A stretch of 38,223 bases of DNA from Romboutsia maritimum (GCF_002251085.2 NZ_NOJZ02000024.1:1-38223), one strand, 5' to 3'; shown: positions 14,551 to 22,690, counted from the first letter of the stretch. Numbers and translations: made by a program. The notes: generated by a model not told the origin, from the sequence alone.

Positions 14551-14739
14551 ATGGATTGGATTACATTGGAAGAAGTTTTAGATTTACCATACGGAACTAA
14601 GATTGAAAGATATGAAAGTGATTGGGTTTATATAATAGAACAAGAATTGAAAATAATTAACTTAGATAAAGAAAGTGAAAGAGATTATCCAGCTATAACA
14701 TCAGACATATTAAAAGCTAAATTTAGGATAATACAATAA
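14551..14739 (+). CDS. 62-residue protein, unknown
   Basis: A small acidic protein with WITLEEVLDLPYGTKIERY and WVYIIEQELKII, giving a helix followed by beta strands. TAGGTGAT lies upstream of the ATG. It resembles the small beta-barrel-like hypotheticals of clostridial phages. No function can be assigned. Confidence 0.6.
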   Translation: MDWITLEEVLDLPYGTKIERYESDWVYIIEQELKIINLDKESERDYPAITSDILKAKFRIIQ

Positions 14740-14749
14740 AAAACATATT

Positions 14750-14801
14750 ATATGAGGATAGATTACTACTAGTCTATTCTCATATGAAAATCATTAATAA
14801 G
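14750..14801 (+). repeat. intercistronic hairpin element, copy 2
   Basis: A 13-bp stem with one G-T pair, 14750-14762 with 14773-14785, is followed by AATCATTAATAAG (14789-14801). The second arm and the following block match copy 1 at 13585-13613 (CTATTCTCA, then AATCATT(T)AATAAG). It ends at the ribosome site of the next Cys-rich gene. Confidence 0.5.
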
Positions 14802-14811
14802 GAGATTGAGT

Positions 14812-14991
14812 ATGGAGGAAAACTTAATATACTGCGATAAATGCAACGAAAATATGAAAGACGGATATGAGCTACATAATGGACTATATCATTACTGTTC
14901 TGATGAATGTTTATTTTCGGAAATAGATAAAGAAGAGTATTTAGAATTATATAAAGAAGGATTTGCATTTTGGACTACTTTTGAAGAATAG
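14812..14991 (+). CDS. 59-residue Cys-rich zinc-finger protein
   Basis: The product reads IYCDKCNENM and YHYCSDECLF, two CxxC-type knuckles about 20 residues apart, then an acidic helix (FSEIDKEEYLELYKEG) and a WTTF end. I start at ATG 14812, 8 bases after AAGGAGA, not the in-frame TTG at 14806. It follows hairpin copy 2, as the 13641 zinc-ribbon gene follows copy 1. It probably binds zinc; the biological role is unknown. Confidence 0.65.
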   Translation: MEENLIYCDKCNENMKDGYELHNGLYHYCSDECLFSEIDKEEYLELYKEGFAFWTTFEE

Positions 14992-15003
14992 GAGATTGAT
15001 GTT

Positions 15004-15264
15004 ATGGATAGAGAAATAAAAGCTGGACAAGTATATAGAAACTTCAAAGGAAACAGATACCATGTAATAGGAATAGGAGCACATGAAGATACAGAAGAGG
15101 TGATGGTTATTTGTTTTGAAATAGAAACAGGGGATAGATTAATAATTAACAGCGAGATGCATGCTATACCATATGCGGACTTCATAAGCAAAGTAGACAA
15201 AGAGAAATATCCTAACTCAAAACAAGAATATGTATTTGAACTAATGGAGGGGCAATATGAGTAA
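15004..15264 (+). CDS. DUF1653-like protein
   Basis: The 86-residue protein has AGQVYRNFKGNRYHVIGIGAHE, then TEEVMVICFEIETGDRLII and ADFISKVDKEKYP, which follows the DUF1653 pattern (YrHyKGnrYevi...E..e..vvY...). AGGAGAT precedes the ATG. Its last 8 bases overlap the DUF1064 gene. The domain is a small beta barrel common in phages and bacteria; its activity is unknown. Confidence 0.65.
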   Translation: MDREIKAGQVYRNFKGNRYHVIGIGAHEDTEEVMVICFEIETGDRLIINSEMHAIPYADFISKVDKEKYPNSKQEYVFELMEGQYE

Positions 15265-15679
15265 ATATAAAAATAATAAAGTAACTATAGATGGAATTAC
15301 ATTTGATTCAAAGATGGAAGCTGAATATTATGTACATCTTAAAAAACAGAAAGAAGAAGGAAAGATAAAAGATTTTGGATTGCAAGTTAAATTTGAATTA
15401 ATACCAGCATTTAAAAAAGGAGACAAGAGATATGGGAAGACTACATATACAGTTGACTTTGCAATATATCACTGGGGCGGTACGGTTGAATATATAGACG
15501 TAAAAGGAATGGAGACACAGCAAGGGGTTTTGAGACGCAAACTCTTTGATTATCATAATCCTAATTTACCATTAAGATGGGTAACTAAGAGTATAAAATA
15601 TGGACAAGATGGCTGGATAGATAGTGATGATTTGAAGAAAAAAAGAAGAGATGCAAAGAAATTAAAAGCTAATATATAA
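15257..15679 (+). CDS. DUF1064 nuclease-like protein
   Basis: The 140-residue protein starts KYKNNKVTIDGITFDSKMEAEYY, the signature opening of DUF1064, with the Glu of SKMEAEYY, then TYTVDFAIYH and EYIDVKGMETQQ. The D...D-V-K pattern is of PD-(D/E)XK type. DUF1064 proteins are thought to be Holliday-junction resolvase-like nucleases of Gram-positive phages. It sits near the end of the early region, where a resolvase clearing branched DNA before packaging is usual. Start ATG 15257 has GGAGGGG upstream. The catalytic role is inferred. Confidence 0.75.
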   Translation: MSKYKNNKVTIDGITFDSKMEAEYYVHLKKQKEEGKIKDFGLQVKFELIPAFKKGDKRYGKTTYTVDFAIYHWGGTVEYIDVKGMETQQGVLRRKLFDYHNPNLPLRWVTKSIKYGQDGWIDSDDLKKKRRDAKKLKANI

Positions 15680-15700
15680 AAATTAAATAGGGGTGAGATT

Positions 15701-16222
15701 ATGAGTGATAAAGTTTTAGCAAAACAAATAGCAAAGGAAGTTATAGAAGAGATGAAGCAAGAAAAATTAGATAAAAGATTACACAATACTAGATTATTAA
15801 TGAGGAATTATAATACGTTAAAGGCTCATGTGGAAAAAGTAAACGGAGATATTAAAAATCTCACAGATGATATTGAAGAATTTGAATATGATGAAAATAT
15901 GGATTTGCTAGATGAAGATGAAATATTTATAAGAAGTATGCTTAGAACCAAAATGAGAACGGCTAAAATGTTAGCCTGCATAGAAGAATCTTTAGAAATT
16001 ATAAAAATTGACATGGATAAAAAAAGAGAAATGTATAAATTTAAGGCATTTACATTATTTTTTATAGGAGAAAAAAAAGATGATGGTATATTTGAAAAAA
16101 AGACAAATGAAGAAATAAGTGAATTATTAAATTGTGGTAAAAATACACCAAAAAAATGGAGTGATGAAATAATAGCTCAATTAAATGTACTGTTATGGGG
16201 AGTTGAAGCATTAGGGATTTAA
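15701..16222 (+). CDS. ArpU-like late transcription regulator
   Basis: The 173-residue protein has an N-terminal helical part with KRLHNTRLLMRNYNTLKAHVEKV, characteristic of the ArpU family of phage regulators, and a C-terminal sigma-region-4-like HTH (about 130-165, TNEEISELLNCGKNTPKKWSD). ArpU-type proteins sit just before the terminase genes and are thought to switch on late transcription. The position here agrees: a terminator follows at 16307 and the packaging genes start at 17512. A late promoter is expected nearby; the GGGG-rich stretch at 16232-16255 is worth a look. Confidence 0.7.
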   Translation: MSDKVLAKQIAKEVIEEMKQEKLDKRLHNTRLLMRNYNTLKAHVEKVNGDIKNLTDDIEEFEYDENMDLLDEDEIFIRSMLRTKMRTAKMLACIEESLEIIKIDMDKKREMYKFKAFTLFFIGEKKDDGIFEKKTNEEISELLNCGKNTPKKWSDEIIAQLNVLLWGVEALGI

Positions 16223-16306
16223 AAGGGAAAAGTAGGGGTTTTAATGGGGATTTGGACATGTTACTATGGTAATATAGATATTTTTTATTTACTCCCAACA
16301 CCCCGA

Positions 16307-16340
16307 AGACTAGGTATTCCCCTGCCTAGTCTATTTTTAT
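16307..16340 (+). terminator. terminator ending the early transcript
   Basis: AGACTAGG (16307-16314) pairs with CCTAGTCT (16325-16332), followed by ATTTTTAT. It lies 84 bases after the ArpU-like gene, so it separates early from late transcription unless read through. Confidence 0.75.
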
Positions 16341-16357
16341 GTTTAAAAGGTGATTAT

Positions 16358-16495
16358 ATGAAAAAATGGGTAGATGCAAATGAAGTAATTAAGATGGTGC
16401 ATGAATTACCTAACGATAGGTTAAGAGAAATAGATAAAGAAATGGTAAGTATACCTAGGTTTGATAAAAATAAAAAAGATAACCCTAAAAGATAG
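16358..16495 (+). CDS. 45-residue protein, unknown
   Basis: The likely start is ATG 16358, with AAAGGTGAT upstream. A longer in-frame ORF from 16244 runs through the terminator hairpin and is rejected. The product (MKKWVDANEVIKMVHELPND...) is basic with a Lys/Asn/Asp-rich end. It resembles the N-terminal helix of small clostridial phage proteins with a WVDANEV-like motif. Function unknown. Confidence 0.55.
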   Translation: MKKWVDANEVIKMVHELPNDRLREIDKEMVSIPRFDKNKKDNPKR

Positions 16496-16511
16496 AGTTA
16501 TCTTGATAATG

Positions 16512-16643
16512 CTACTTAGATTTTGGAGTGTGTCTTTTATGAGGAGAGACTTTAGTTCCATCCTTTTTAGTATGTCCACTTACTTTTACAGTCATAGGAC
16601 CTTTTCTAGCTGGTTTCTCTGAACATTTACCTTTTTTAGGCAT
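16512..16643 (-). CDS. 43-residue basic protein on the opposite strand (moron candidate)
   Basis: The minus-strand ORF from ATG 16643 to TAG 16512 has AAAGGATG upstream and an extended -10 promoter at 16684-16692. The product starts MPKKGKCSEKPARKGPMTVK and contains GHTKKDGTKVSPH, very like the short VkgHTRkDGTkVkpHtR motif seen in small proteins of phages and mobile elements. About a third of its residues are Lys, Arg or His, so it probably binds nucleic acid. All other genes from 5560 to 36891 read on the plus strand; this one lies between the ArpU-like gene and the packaging genes and its coding DNA is GC-richer than its neighbours. This is typical of an independently expressed moron gene. 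Confidence 0.7.
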   Translation of the reverse strand: MPKKGKCSEKPARKGPMTVKVSGHTKKDGTKVSPHKRHTPKSK

Positions 16644-16683
16644 AATATCACATCCTTTGTAAGATTTTATTGTGGTTAATAAA

Positions 16684-16692
16684 ATTATAGCA
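16684..16692 (-). promoter_or_regulatory. extended -10 promoter of the 43-residue gene
   Basis: The minus strand reads TGCTATAAT, a perfect extended -10 element, 41 bases upstream of the ATG at 16643. No good -35 is visible, which is normal for extended -10 promoters. It lies in front of the oppositely oriented HExxH gene. Confidence 0.6.
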
Positions 16693-16706
16693 CTGTGAGG
16701 TATATT

Positions 16707-17003
16707 ATGGAAATTAATGATAAAATAAAAATAGGTTCTATGGAATATAAAGTAACAAAGACAGATAAGCCATTAATCTTAGATAATAAAGAATGTAAAG
16801 GCACTATAGATTATGAAAATCTAGTCATAAATATAAGTACTAATATAGCTGAGCAAAGACAAGAAGAAACTTTTATACATGAAGTGCTACATGGAATTAT
16901 AAGAGAAAGAAACTTAATTCTTGAAGATGAAGAAATGATAGTTGATGAAATTAGCAAAGGATTGTATCAAGTTATAAAAGATAATATGGATATATTTAGA
17001 TAA
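16707..17003 (+). CDS. HExxH zinc-protease-like protein
   Basis: The 98-residue protein has ETFIHEVLHGIIRERN near residues 60-75; HEVLH fits the HExxH zinc-binding motif of gluzincin and ImmA-like peptidases. The N-terminal part is beta-rich (DKIKIGSMEYKVTKTDKP, INISTNIAE), and acidic helices follow the motif. I chose ATG 16707, 7 bases after GAGG, not GTG 16695. Small proteins of this form are common just before phage packaging genes. If catalytic, the substrate is unknown. Confidence 0.65.
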   Translation: MEINDKIKIGSMEYKVTKTDKPLILDNKECKGTIDYENLVINISTNIAEQRQEETFIHEVLHGIIRERNLILEDEEMIVDEISKGLYQVIKDNMDIFR

Positions 17004-17070
17004 ATAATAAGAAAAAAGAAGGAAAACCTCGAATTAAGTAGAATTATATACTTGAAGGTGAGGTGATATT

Positions 17071-17445
17071 ATGAATATCCAAAATGAAATTATAGGGATT
17101 GTTAATTCATATTCTTATGAAGATGAAGTTTCTAATATATTAAAAGAATATGAAAGAAACGATAAGTTTAAAGAAGGTGAAATAATATATCTAAGACCAA
17201 ACATTGATGATATATTTATCGGAAATACAGAAGAGGAAATTTCTCAAAAAGTAGCTAATCAAATTATAAAGTACAAGATAAAAGAAAAAGTATTTATAAG
17301 ATTAATGTCTAAAGGAATGATACATCCAATAGGAATCGGTTGCGGACGCGAAGATAAAAGAGTTACATATAAATGCGGTAATTCATCTACGGAAACAAGT
17401 CTATTTTTCCCAAAAAGTATTTTTGAAATGTTTATGAAGGTATAA
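17071..17445 (+). CDS. 124-residue phage protein, unknown
   Basis: The protein has an acidic helical N-terminus (SYEDEVSNILKEYERNDKF), a middle with EGEIIYLRPNIDDIFIGNTEE and a C-terminal part with IGIGCGREDKRVTYKCGNSS containing two Cys. No family is recognised. AAGGTGAGGTGAT precedes the ATG, and a terminator follows closely at 17452. It is the last gene before the terminase operon. Confidence 0.6.
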   Translation: MNIQNEIIGIVNSYSYEDEVSNILKEYERNDKFKEGEIIYLRPNIDDIFIGNTEEEISQKVANQIIKYKIKEKVFIRLMSKGMIHPIGIGCGREDKRVTYKCGNSSTETSLFFPKSIFEMFMKV

Positions 17446-17451
17446 AAATTT

Positions 17452-17477
17452 AAGAACTCTTAACAGGGTTCTTTTTT
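17452..17477 (+). terminator. terminator before packaging genes
   Basis: AAGAAC (17452-17457) pairs with GTTCTT (17468-17473), followed by T residues. It lies just after the stop of the 124-residue gene and before the terminase small subunit. Confidence 0.65.
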
Positions 17478-17511
17478 AATTTCCAAAACGACAAATAAAC
17501 GAGGTGGTGGT

Positions 17512-18210
17512 ATGAATGAGAAGGCAGAGTTAGCATATGAAGATTACCTAAAAGGATTGAAATATAAAGAAATAGCGGAGAAACATGATGTAAGTGTATC
17601 CACAGTAAAGTCATGGGCATCAAGATATTGGAAACAAAAAGGTTGCAACCCTAAAGAAAAAGTTGCAACCAAGAAAAAGAAAGGTGCTCCTATAGGAAAT
17701 AAAAATGCTACTGGTCCACCTAGAAATAAACATGCAGTTACCACAGGAGAATTTGAAAGTATATTCTTTGATACATTAGAAGAAGATGAGCTAAAACTAG
17801 CTAAAAGTATTACATTTGAAAAAATGAAATTATTAGAGCAAGAAATACAGCTTCTTACAGTAAGAGAAAGAAGAATGTTAAAAAGGATAGAAGACTTAAA
17901 AGAAAAAGAAATGACATTAGTTAGTAGCAAAAGTGGTATTGAAAAAGGCATAGACACAGATATAAGTGAATTTGAGGGAACTTTAGGACAGATACAGAAT
18001 ATAGAAGATGCTTTAACTAGAGTACAAGATAAGAAGCAAAAGGCTATAGATTCATTGCATAAGTATGAAATGGATGGTCATAAACTTGAACTTGATACAA
18101 TGAAACTAGAATTAGAAATCATGAAACAAGGCGGACAAGACGAAGAGGTTGAAGATGATGGTTTCTTAGATGCTCTTAAATCAGAAGTAGGTGATACTTG
18201 GGATGAATAG
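17512..18210 (+). CDS. terS: terminase small subunit
   Basis: The 232-residue protein has an N-terminal HTH (about residues 8-45: YEDYLKGLKYKEIAEKHDVSVSTVKSWASRYWKQ), then a basic linker with GAPIGNKNATGPPRNKHA, a hallmark of PBSX-type small terminases, and long helices (about 80-200) for oligomerisation. It recognises the packaging site in phage DNA and feeds it to the large subunit. GAGGTGGTGG precedes the ATG. Its stop overlaps the large subunit start by 8 bases. Confidence 0.9.
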   Translation: MNEKAELAYEDYLKGLKYKEIAEKHDVSVSTVKSWASRYWKQKGCNPKEKVATKKKKGAPIGNKNATGPPRNKHAVTTGEFESIFFDTLEEDELKLAKSITFEKMKLLEQEIQLLTVRERRMLKRIEDLKEKEMTLVSSKSGIEKGIDTDISEFEGTLGQIQNIEDALTRVQDKKQKAIDSLHKYEMDGHKLELDTMKLELEIMKQGGQDEEVEDDGFLDALKSEVGDTWDE

Positions 18211-19543
18211 CATTAAAGAGAGAATAAATAATCTCAAAGAAAAAGTATCTAAAATGAAAACATCAAGAATTAAGTCAATTAAAAAAGCTACTATAAAATT
18301 TAGTCCGTTCTCTAAAAAGCAAAAGAAAGTTTTAACTTGGTGGCTACCAAATAGTCCTGTATGTGATAAAGACGGAATAATAGCAGATGGAGCAATAAGA
18401 AGTGGTAAAACAATATCTATGTCATTATCATATGTAATATGGGCCATGACTTGTTTTAATGGTCAAAACTTTGGTATGTGTGGTAAGACAATAGGAAGTT
18501 TTAGACGTAACGTATTGTTTTGGCTTAAACTTATGCTTAAGTCTAGAGGATACAAAGTAGAAGATAAAAGAGCAGATAATTTAGTTGTAGTTAGTAAGAA
18601 TGATGTTACTAACTATTTTTATATTTTTGGTGGAAAAGATGAAAGGTCGCAAGACTTAATACAAGGTATAACATTAGCTGGTTGTTTCTTTGATGAAGTA
18701 GCATTGATGCCAGAATCATTTGTGAATCAAGCTACAGGTCGTTGTTCAGTTGATGGTTCTAAGTTTTGGTTTAACTGTAACCCAGACGGTCCTTATCATT
18801 GGTTTAAAACTGAATGGATGGATAAGCAAATAGAAAAGAATTTATTATACTTGCATTTTACTATGAATGATAACTTATCATTGTCTGAAAAGATTAAGAA
18901 AAGATATGCAGGTATGTATTCTGGTATATTCTATCAAAGATATATTCTAGGTTTATGGGTAGTTGCAGAAGGTATTGTATATTCAATGTTTGATAAAGAA
19001 GAGCATGTTGTTAAAGCTTCTGATTATGATTACAAAGAATATTATGTAAGTTGTGACTATGGGACCCAAAACCCTACTTCATTTGGATTATGGGGTAAAA
19101 CTACTGATAATAAGCATGTAATGATTAAAGAATATTATTATTCTGGTAGAGATACAGGCGTTCAAAAAACGGATGTAGACTTTTCTAATGACTTAAAAGG
19201 ATTTATAAAAGGTTATAAAATTAAATATGTGGTTTTAGATCCTTCGGCAGCTTCTTTTAAAGCTCAATTAATAAAAGATAAATTTAAAGTATTGCCTGCT
19301 AAAAATAGTGTTCTTGATGGTATAAGACTTGTAGCAAGTTTACTAACTCAATGTAAAATACTATTTGATGAAAGCTGCTTAGATACATTTAAGGAGTTTA
19401 GTTCTTATGTTTGGGATAATGAAGCTTGTAAAAAAGGTGAGGATAAAGTTATAAAAGAACATGACCACAGTATGGACCAGATAAGATATTACTGTATGAC
19501 TATTATAGGTAATAGAGCTAAAAGAATATTTAACAGTAGATAG
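18203..19543 (+). CDS. terL: terminase large subunit
   Basis: The 446-residue protein has the ATPase motifs GAIRSGKT (residues 63-70, Walker A) and GCFFDEVAL (Walker B, Asp164-Glu165), and the nuclease acidic residues in YVSCDYGTQNP (Asp285), KYVVLDPSA (Asp346) and EHDHSMDQIRYY (about Asp425). This is the Terminase_3/PBSX type. It powers DNA packaging into proheads and cuts the concatemer. I use ATG 18203 (overlapping the small subunit stop), not the GTG at 18191. It is full length with no missing motif. Confidence 0.95.
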   Translation: MNSIKERINNLKEKVSKMKTSRIKSIKKATIKFSPFSKKQKKVLTWWLPNSPVCDKDGIIADGAIRSGKTISMSLSYVIWAMTCFNGQNFGMCGKTIGSFRRNVLFWLKLMLKSRGYKVEDKRADNLVVVSKNDVTNYFYIFGGKDERSQDLIQGITLAGCFFDEVALMPESFVNQATGRCSVDGSKFWFNCNPDGPYHWFKTEWMDKQIEKNLLYLHFTMNDNLSLSEKIKKRYAGMYSGIFYQRYILGLWVVAEGIVYSMFDKEEHVVKASDYDYKEYYVSCDYGTQNPTSFGLWGKTTDNKHVMIKEYYYSGRDTGVQKTDVDFSNDLKGFIKGYKIKYVVLDPSAASFKAQLIKDKFKVLPAKNSVLDGIRLVASLLTQCKILFDESCLDTFKEFSSYVWDNEACKKGEDKVIKEHDHSMDQIRYYCMTIIGNRAKRIFNSR

Positions 19544-19554
19544 GAGGTGGAACG

Positions 19555-20961
19555 GTGGACTTACTTAATATAATACAATCGGAGTTAACAGGATTATATG
19601 GACAAGAAGTTATAAGAGAAATGGGAGATATAATAAGGCTTTATGATATCTATGATGGTCCAGGACAAAATTGGACAATGGATGAAACTGATTATATTCC
19701 AACCAAAAAGAAAACTAATTATATTAAAAAACTCATAAAAGAAGAAAGTAGGTTTTTATTTGGGAAAACTCCTATATTTACTATTAAATCTGAAAGAGAT
19801 ACAGACAAAGAAAAAGCAGAAAAAATAAATAAGTATATAAATAAGCTTCTTAAAGATAATTTATTTAGTGAAAAGCTAGTAAAGAGTGCAAGAGATTGCT
19901 TCATAGGTAAAAGGATAGCTATTAAGCTTCATGCGGACAAGAATACTAAGAGTATAAGAATTATGTTTGTACCATCACTTGAGTTTGTATATGAACCATT
20001 TGACGATAGAGTAGATGAACTTAAAAAGATAATATTCTTTCATCAATTAAATCAAGAAGAAGAGAGAGAAAAGCAACGTATTTGGAAGCAAAAGTATGAA
20101 ATAGTTGAAGGTAAATGTATTCTAAATGAAGGCATTTACAATGGATATGGACAGATAGTAGATATATTAGCAGAAGATGTAGACTTAAAGCTTTCTGGTA
20201 TTCCTGCATATGTTATTTTAAACGATGGACTATCTGGAGATTTAAAAGGTGAAAGTGATGTAGAAGAAATATTTGATAATCAGATGGCTTATAACAAATT
20301 ATCATCAGAAGATATTGACACTTTAAAGAAAGGTATGAACCGTATTATATATGGTATTGATGTAGACCAAGATGCATCTAAACATTTTAAACTTAAGCCA
20401 GGAGCATTTTGGGATGTGTCTACTGATGTTACGAGTGAAGGAAAACAAGCACAAATAGGAACTGTAGAAACAGATTTTAATTATAATGAACGTATGGAAA
20501 ATTCACTTAATAGAATTAAATCAGATATGCATGAGGTTTTAAATATACCTATGATAAATAATTCTGATTTAAAGGGTATGATGACAAGCGGTAAGTCAAT
20601 GAAAGCTTTATATTGGCAATTAATAAGTAGATGCGAAGAAAAGTGGAAAGCTTGGTGTCCTGCACTGGAATGGATGATAAAAGCTATTCTTGAAATAGTA
20701 GGAGTTTATAATATAGCTAAATTACCTACTATAGAAAATTATGAGGTAGTTGTAGAAAATCAATATCCGCTTCAAGAGGATGAAGATGATGAAAAAACTT
20801 TAGATATGCAAGAAGTTAATACTCAAACAATGAGTAGAAAAACATTCATCAAGAAATGGAGAGGAACTACTGATGATATAGCAGATGAAGAATTAAAACA
20901 AATAGCATTAGAAAGACAGATATTAGAAGATAGCTATATGAACTTAGAAGGTGCTGAATAA
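19555..20961 (+). CDS. portal protein (SPP1 gp6-like)
   Basis: The 468-residue protein starts at GTG 19555 with AGGAGGTGG 5 bases upstream. It has the SPP1-type portal layout: helical N-terminus with YDIYDGPGQNW, a core with YIKKLIKEESRFLFGKTP, and a C-terminal region with LNIPMINNSDLKGMMTSGKSMKALYWQL. An acidic PLQEDEDDEKTLDMQ tail segment follows. It forms the dodecameric ring at the prohead vertex through which DNA enters. Its stop overlaps the next start (TAATG). Confidence 0.9.
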   Translation: MDLLNIIQSELTGLYGQEVIREMGDIIRLYDIYDGPGQNWTMDETDYIPTKKKTNYIKKLIKEESRFLFGKTPIFTIKSERDTDKEKAEKINKYINKLLKDNLFSEKLVKSARDCFIGKRIAIKLHADKNTKSIRIMFVPSLEFVYEPFDDRVDELKKIIFFHQLNQEEEREKQRIWKQKYEIVEGKCILNEGIYNGYGQIVDILAEDVDLKLSGIPAYVILNDGLSGDLKGESDVEEIFDNQMAYNKLSSEDIDTLKKGMNRIIYGIDVDQDASKHFKLKPGAFWDVSTDVTSEGKQAQIGTVETDFNYNERMENSLNRIKSDMHEVLNIPMINNSDLKGMMTSGKSMKALYWQLISRCEEKWKAWCPALEWMIKAILEIVGVYNIAKLPTIENYEVVVENQYPLQEDEDDEKTLDMQEVNTQTMSRKTFIKKWRGTTDDIADEELKQIALERQILEDSYMNLEGAE

Positions 20962-22316
20962 TGGCAATAGATAGCTTTAATAAGTTAATGAAAGATGTAG
21001 AGAACAAAAGAAATAAATCTATGTCTAGTGTATCTAAAAAAGTAAGAAAGCTTTATAAAGATATTGCTAATGATTATTTAAAAGAACTAAGTAGAGCTAA
21101 TAAAAACTCTCTAAGAGAAAGATATTTAGAAGATAGTATAAAATACTTGCAACAAAGATATGATGCAATAGGAGAGAAACTAGAAGCTGAAATAGCTAGC
21201 AATATAGATATTATTATTAAAGAAACTACAGATACACAATTAAGCTTCTTTTCTAGTTTATGTGTAGATTTAAAACCACACTTTACAGATATGTTTACTA
21301 AGATACATGAAGATGTATTAAGAGACGTTATAAGTGGCGAAATGTATAAGGATAAGATAAATCTTAGTAAAAGAATATGGAAGGATATAGATAAGACTAA
21401 AGGTGATTTAGAATATGTATTAAGTAGAGGATTAGCAGAGAAAAAAGGAACTTATGAAATAGCTAAAGACTTAGAAAAATATGTTAATCCTAAGGTTAAA
21501 AAAGACTATGAATGGTCTAAGATATATCCTAAGAGTAAAAAGACTATAGACTATAATGCTTACAGATTAGCTAACACTTATATTAATCATGCTTATCAGT
21601 ATGCAGCAAAGAAAAGTTGTTCTAAAAATCCGTATATAACAGGTATGAAGTGGCTAAGTGGTCATGGTAGCAGAGTATGTCCAATTTGTTCAGATAGAGA
21701 CGGACAGATATATTTACCTAAAGATATTCCTTTAGACCATGCAAATGGTAGATGTAGTTTTACTTATGTCACAGAGAAGGATTTAGAAGATATAGGAGCG
21801 GAGTTAAGAAGCTGGATAGATGGAGAAGAAAATGAAAAGTTAGATAACTGGTTTAAAAAATATGGAATAGAATTTTTAAATAATGATAAAGATGTTGATA
21901 AATGGGAGGGAGAAGAATACAATGAAAGTAATACAGATGTTGAAAAATTTATAAGAAAAGATTTTAGTAAAATGGGTAGATATTATAAAAAATGTAGTGA
22001 TTCTTTGACTAGAAAATGGTATAAATGGAACGATGAAAATATTCCTAATTTAATAGACAATTATGAATCAATGGAACTACAAGCTAAGCAGGCTCATAGA
22101 TTAAGAAATATATATAGGACACATGCCAGAGAATTAATGAAGGATCAAGAACTTAGAAAGAAACTAGATAAAGAAAAACCAAATATTTCATTTGAAGATT
22201 TAGTTGATAGTAAAATGAAAAGGAAGAATAAGAGTAGAGAAGAAGCTATTGAAGATATACTGAAAACTGCAACAAAGACAAATCAAGAAGTAAATAAATC
22301 TTTAGGATTGGAGTGA
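20961..22316 (+). CDS. minor head protein with MuF-type domain (SPP1 gp7-like)
   Basis: The 451-residue protein has a helical N-terminal half and a head-morphogenesis (MuF) domain around residues 195-280, with SGHGSRVCPICSDRDGQIY and PLDHANGRCSFTY; Cys and His residues here resemble a metal site. The C-terminal 150 residues are extra, highly charged and helical (RKNKSREEAIEDILK), beyond the usual MuF domain. Proteins of this family sit inside the capsid near the portal and may be ejected with DNA. The C-terminal extension might be a toxin or ejection module, but I recognise no active site. Confidence 0.8.
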   Translation: MAIDSFNKLMKDVENKRNKSMSSVSKKVRKLYKDIANDYLKELSRANKNSLRERYLEDSIKYLQQRYDAIGEKLEAEIASNIDIIIKETTDTQLSFFSSLCVDLKPHFTDMFTKIHEDVLRDVISGEMYKDKINLSKRIWKDIDKTKGDLEYVLSRGLAEKKGTYEIAKDLEKYVNPKVKKDYEWSKIYPKSKKTIDYNAYRLANTYINHAYQYAAKKSCSKNPYITGMKWLSGHGSRVCPICSDRDGQIYLPKDIPLDHANGRCSFTYVTEKDLEDIGAELRSWIDGEENEKLDNWFKKYGIEFLNNDKDVDKWEGEEYNESNTDVEKFIRKDFSKMGRYYKKCSDSLTRKWYKWNDENIPNLIDNYESMELQAKQAHRLRNIYRTHARELMKDQELRKKLDKEKPNISFEDLVDSKMKRKNKSREEAIEDILKTATKTNQEVNKSLGLE

Positions 22317-22321
22317 TTTAA

Positions 22322-22555
22322 TTGTATGAATATAGTATCTGTAATCAAGCAGATGAAGAAATATTTAAGAAACAATGCAAAGCACTTGAGGATAAAATAC
22401 CAAACTTGGAAAAATGTAATTTACTTACAGATGTGGATGAAAGTAAATTACAAAAGTATATATTAAATGGAAATGAGATAAATGTATATAATTCATATTA
22501 TATTAATGAAGTATATATAAAGTCTCAAATTGAATTAACTCAATATTTTAAATAA
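22322..22555 (+). CDS. 77-residue protein, unknown (TTG start)
   Basis: TTG 22322 follows GGAGTGATT at a good distance; no in-frame ATG exists nearby. The product is acidic with three Cys and ends VYIKSQIELTQYFK, similar in style to small phage proteins located after the head genes. A strong terminator follows at once. No function is known. Confidence 0.6.
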   Translation: MYEYSICNQADEEIFKKQCKALEDKIPNLEKCNLLTDVDESKLQKYILNGNEINVYNSYYINEVYIKSQIELTQYFK

Positions 22556-22556
22556 T

Positions 22557-22592
22557 AAGCACTTACTAAATTAAAATAGTAGGTGCTTTTAT
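22557..22592 (+). terminator. terminator within the head operon
   Basis: A 12-bp stem with one G-T pair, AAGCACTTACTA (22557-22568) with TAGTAGGTGCTT (22577-22588), is followed by TTTTATT. A second small hairpin, GGTGT/ACACC, lies near 22653-22666 before the next gene. It likely lowers or resets transcription before the scaffold and capsid genes. Confidence 0.75.
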
Positions 22593-22690
22593 TATGTAAA
22601 AATCATCTTGTTAGCTTTATTACAGATGTAAAAGAATAAATAAGCTTAATCTTTGGTGTCGTTACACCTTAAAAACGTATAGGAGGATAT

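Noticed and set aside
16244..16357. Upstream extension of the 16358 gene from ATG 16244
   Set aside because: It would be translated through the early terminator and gives an unlikely Pro/Cys-rich peptide; ATG 16358 has its own ribosome site.
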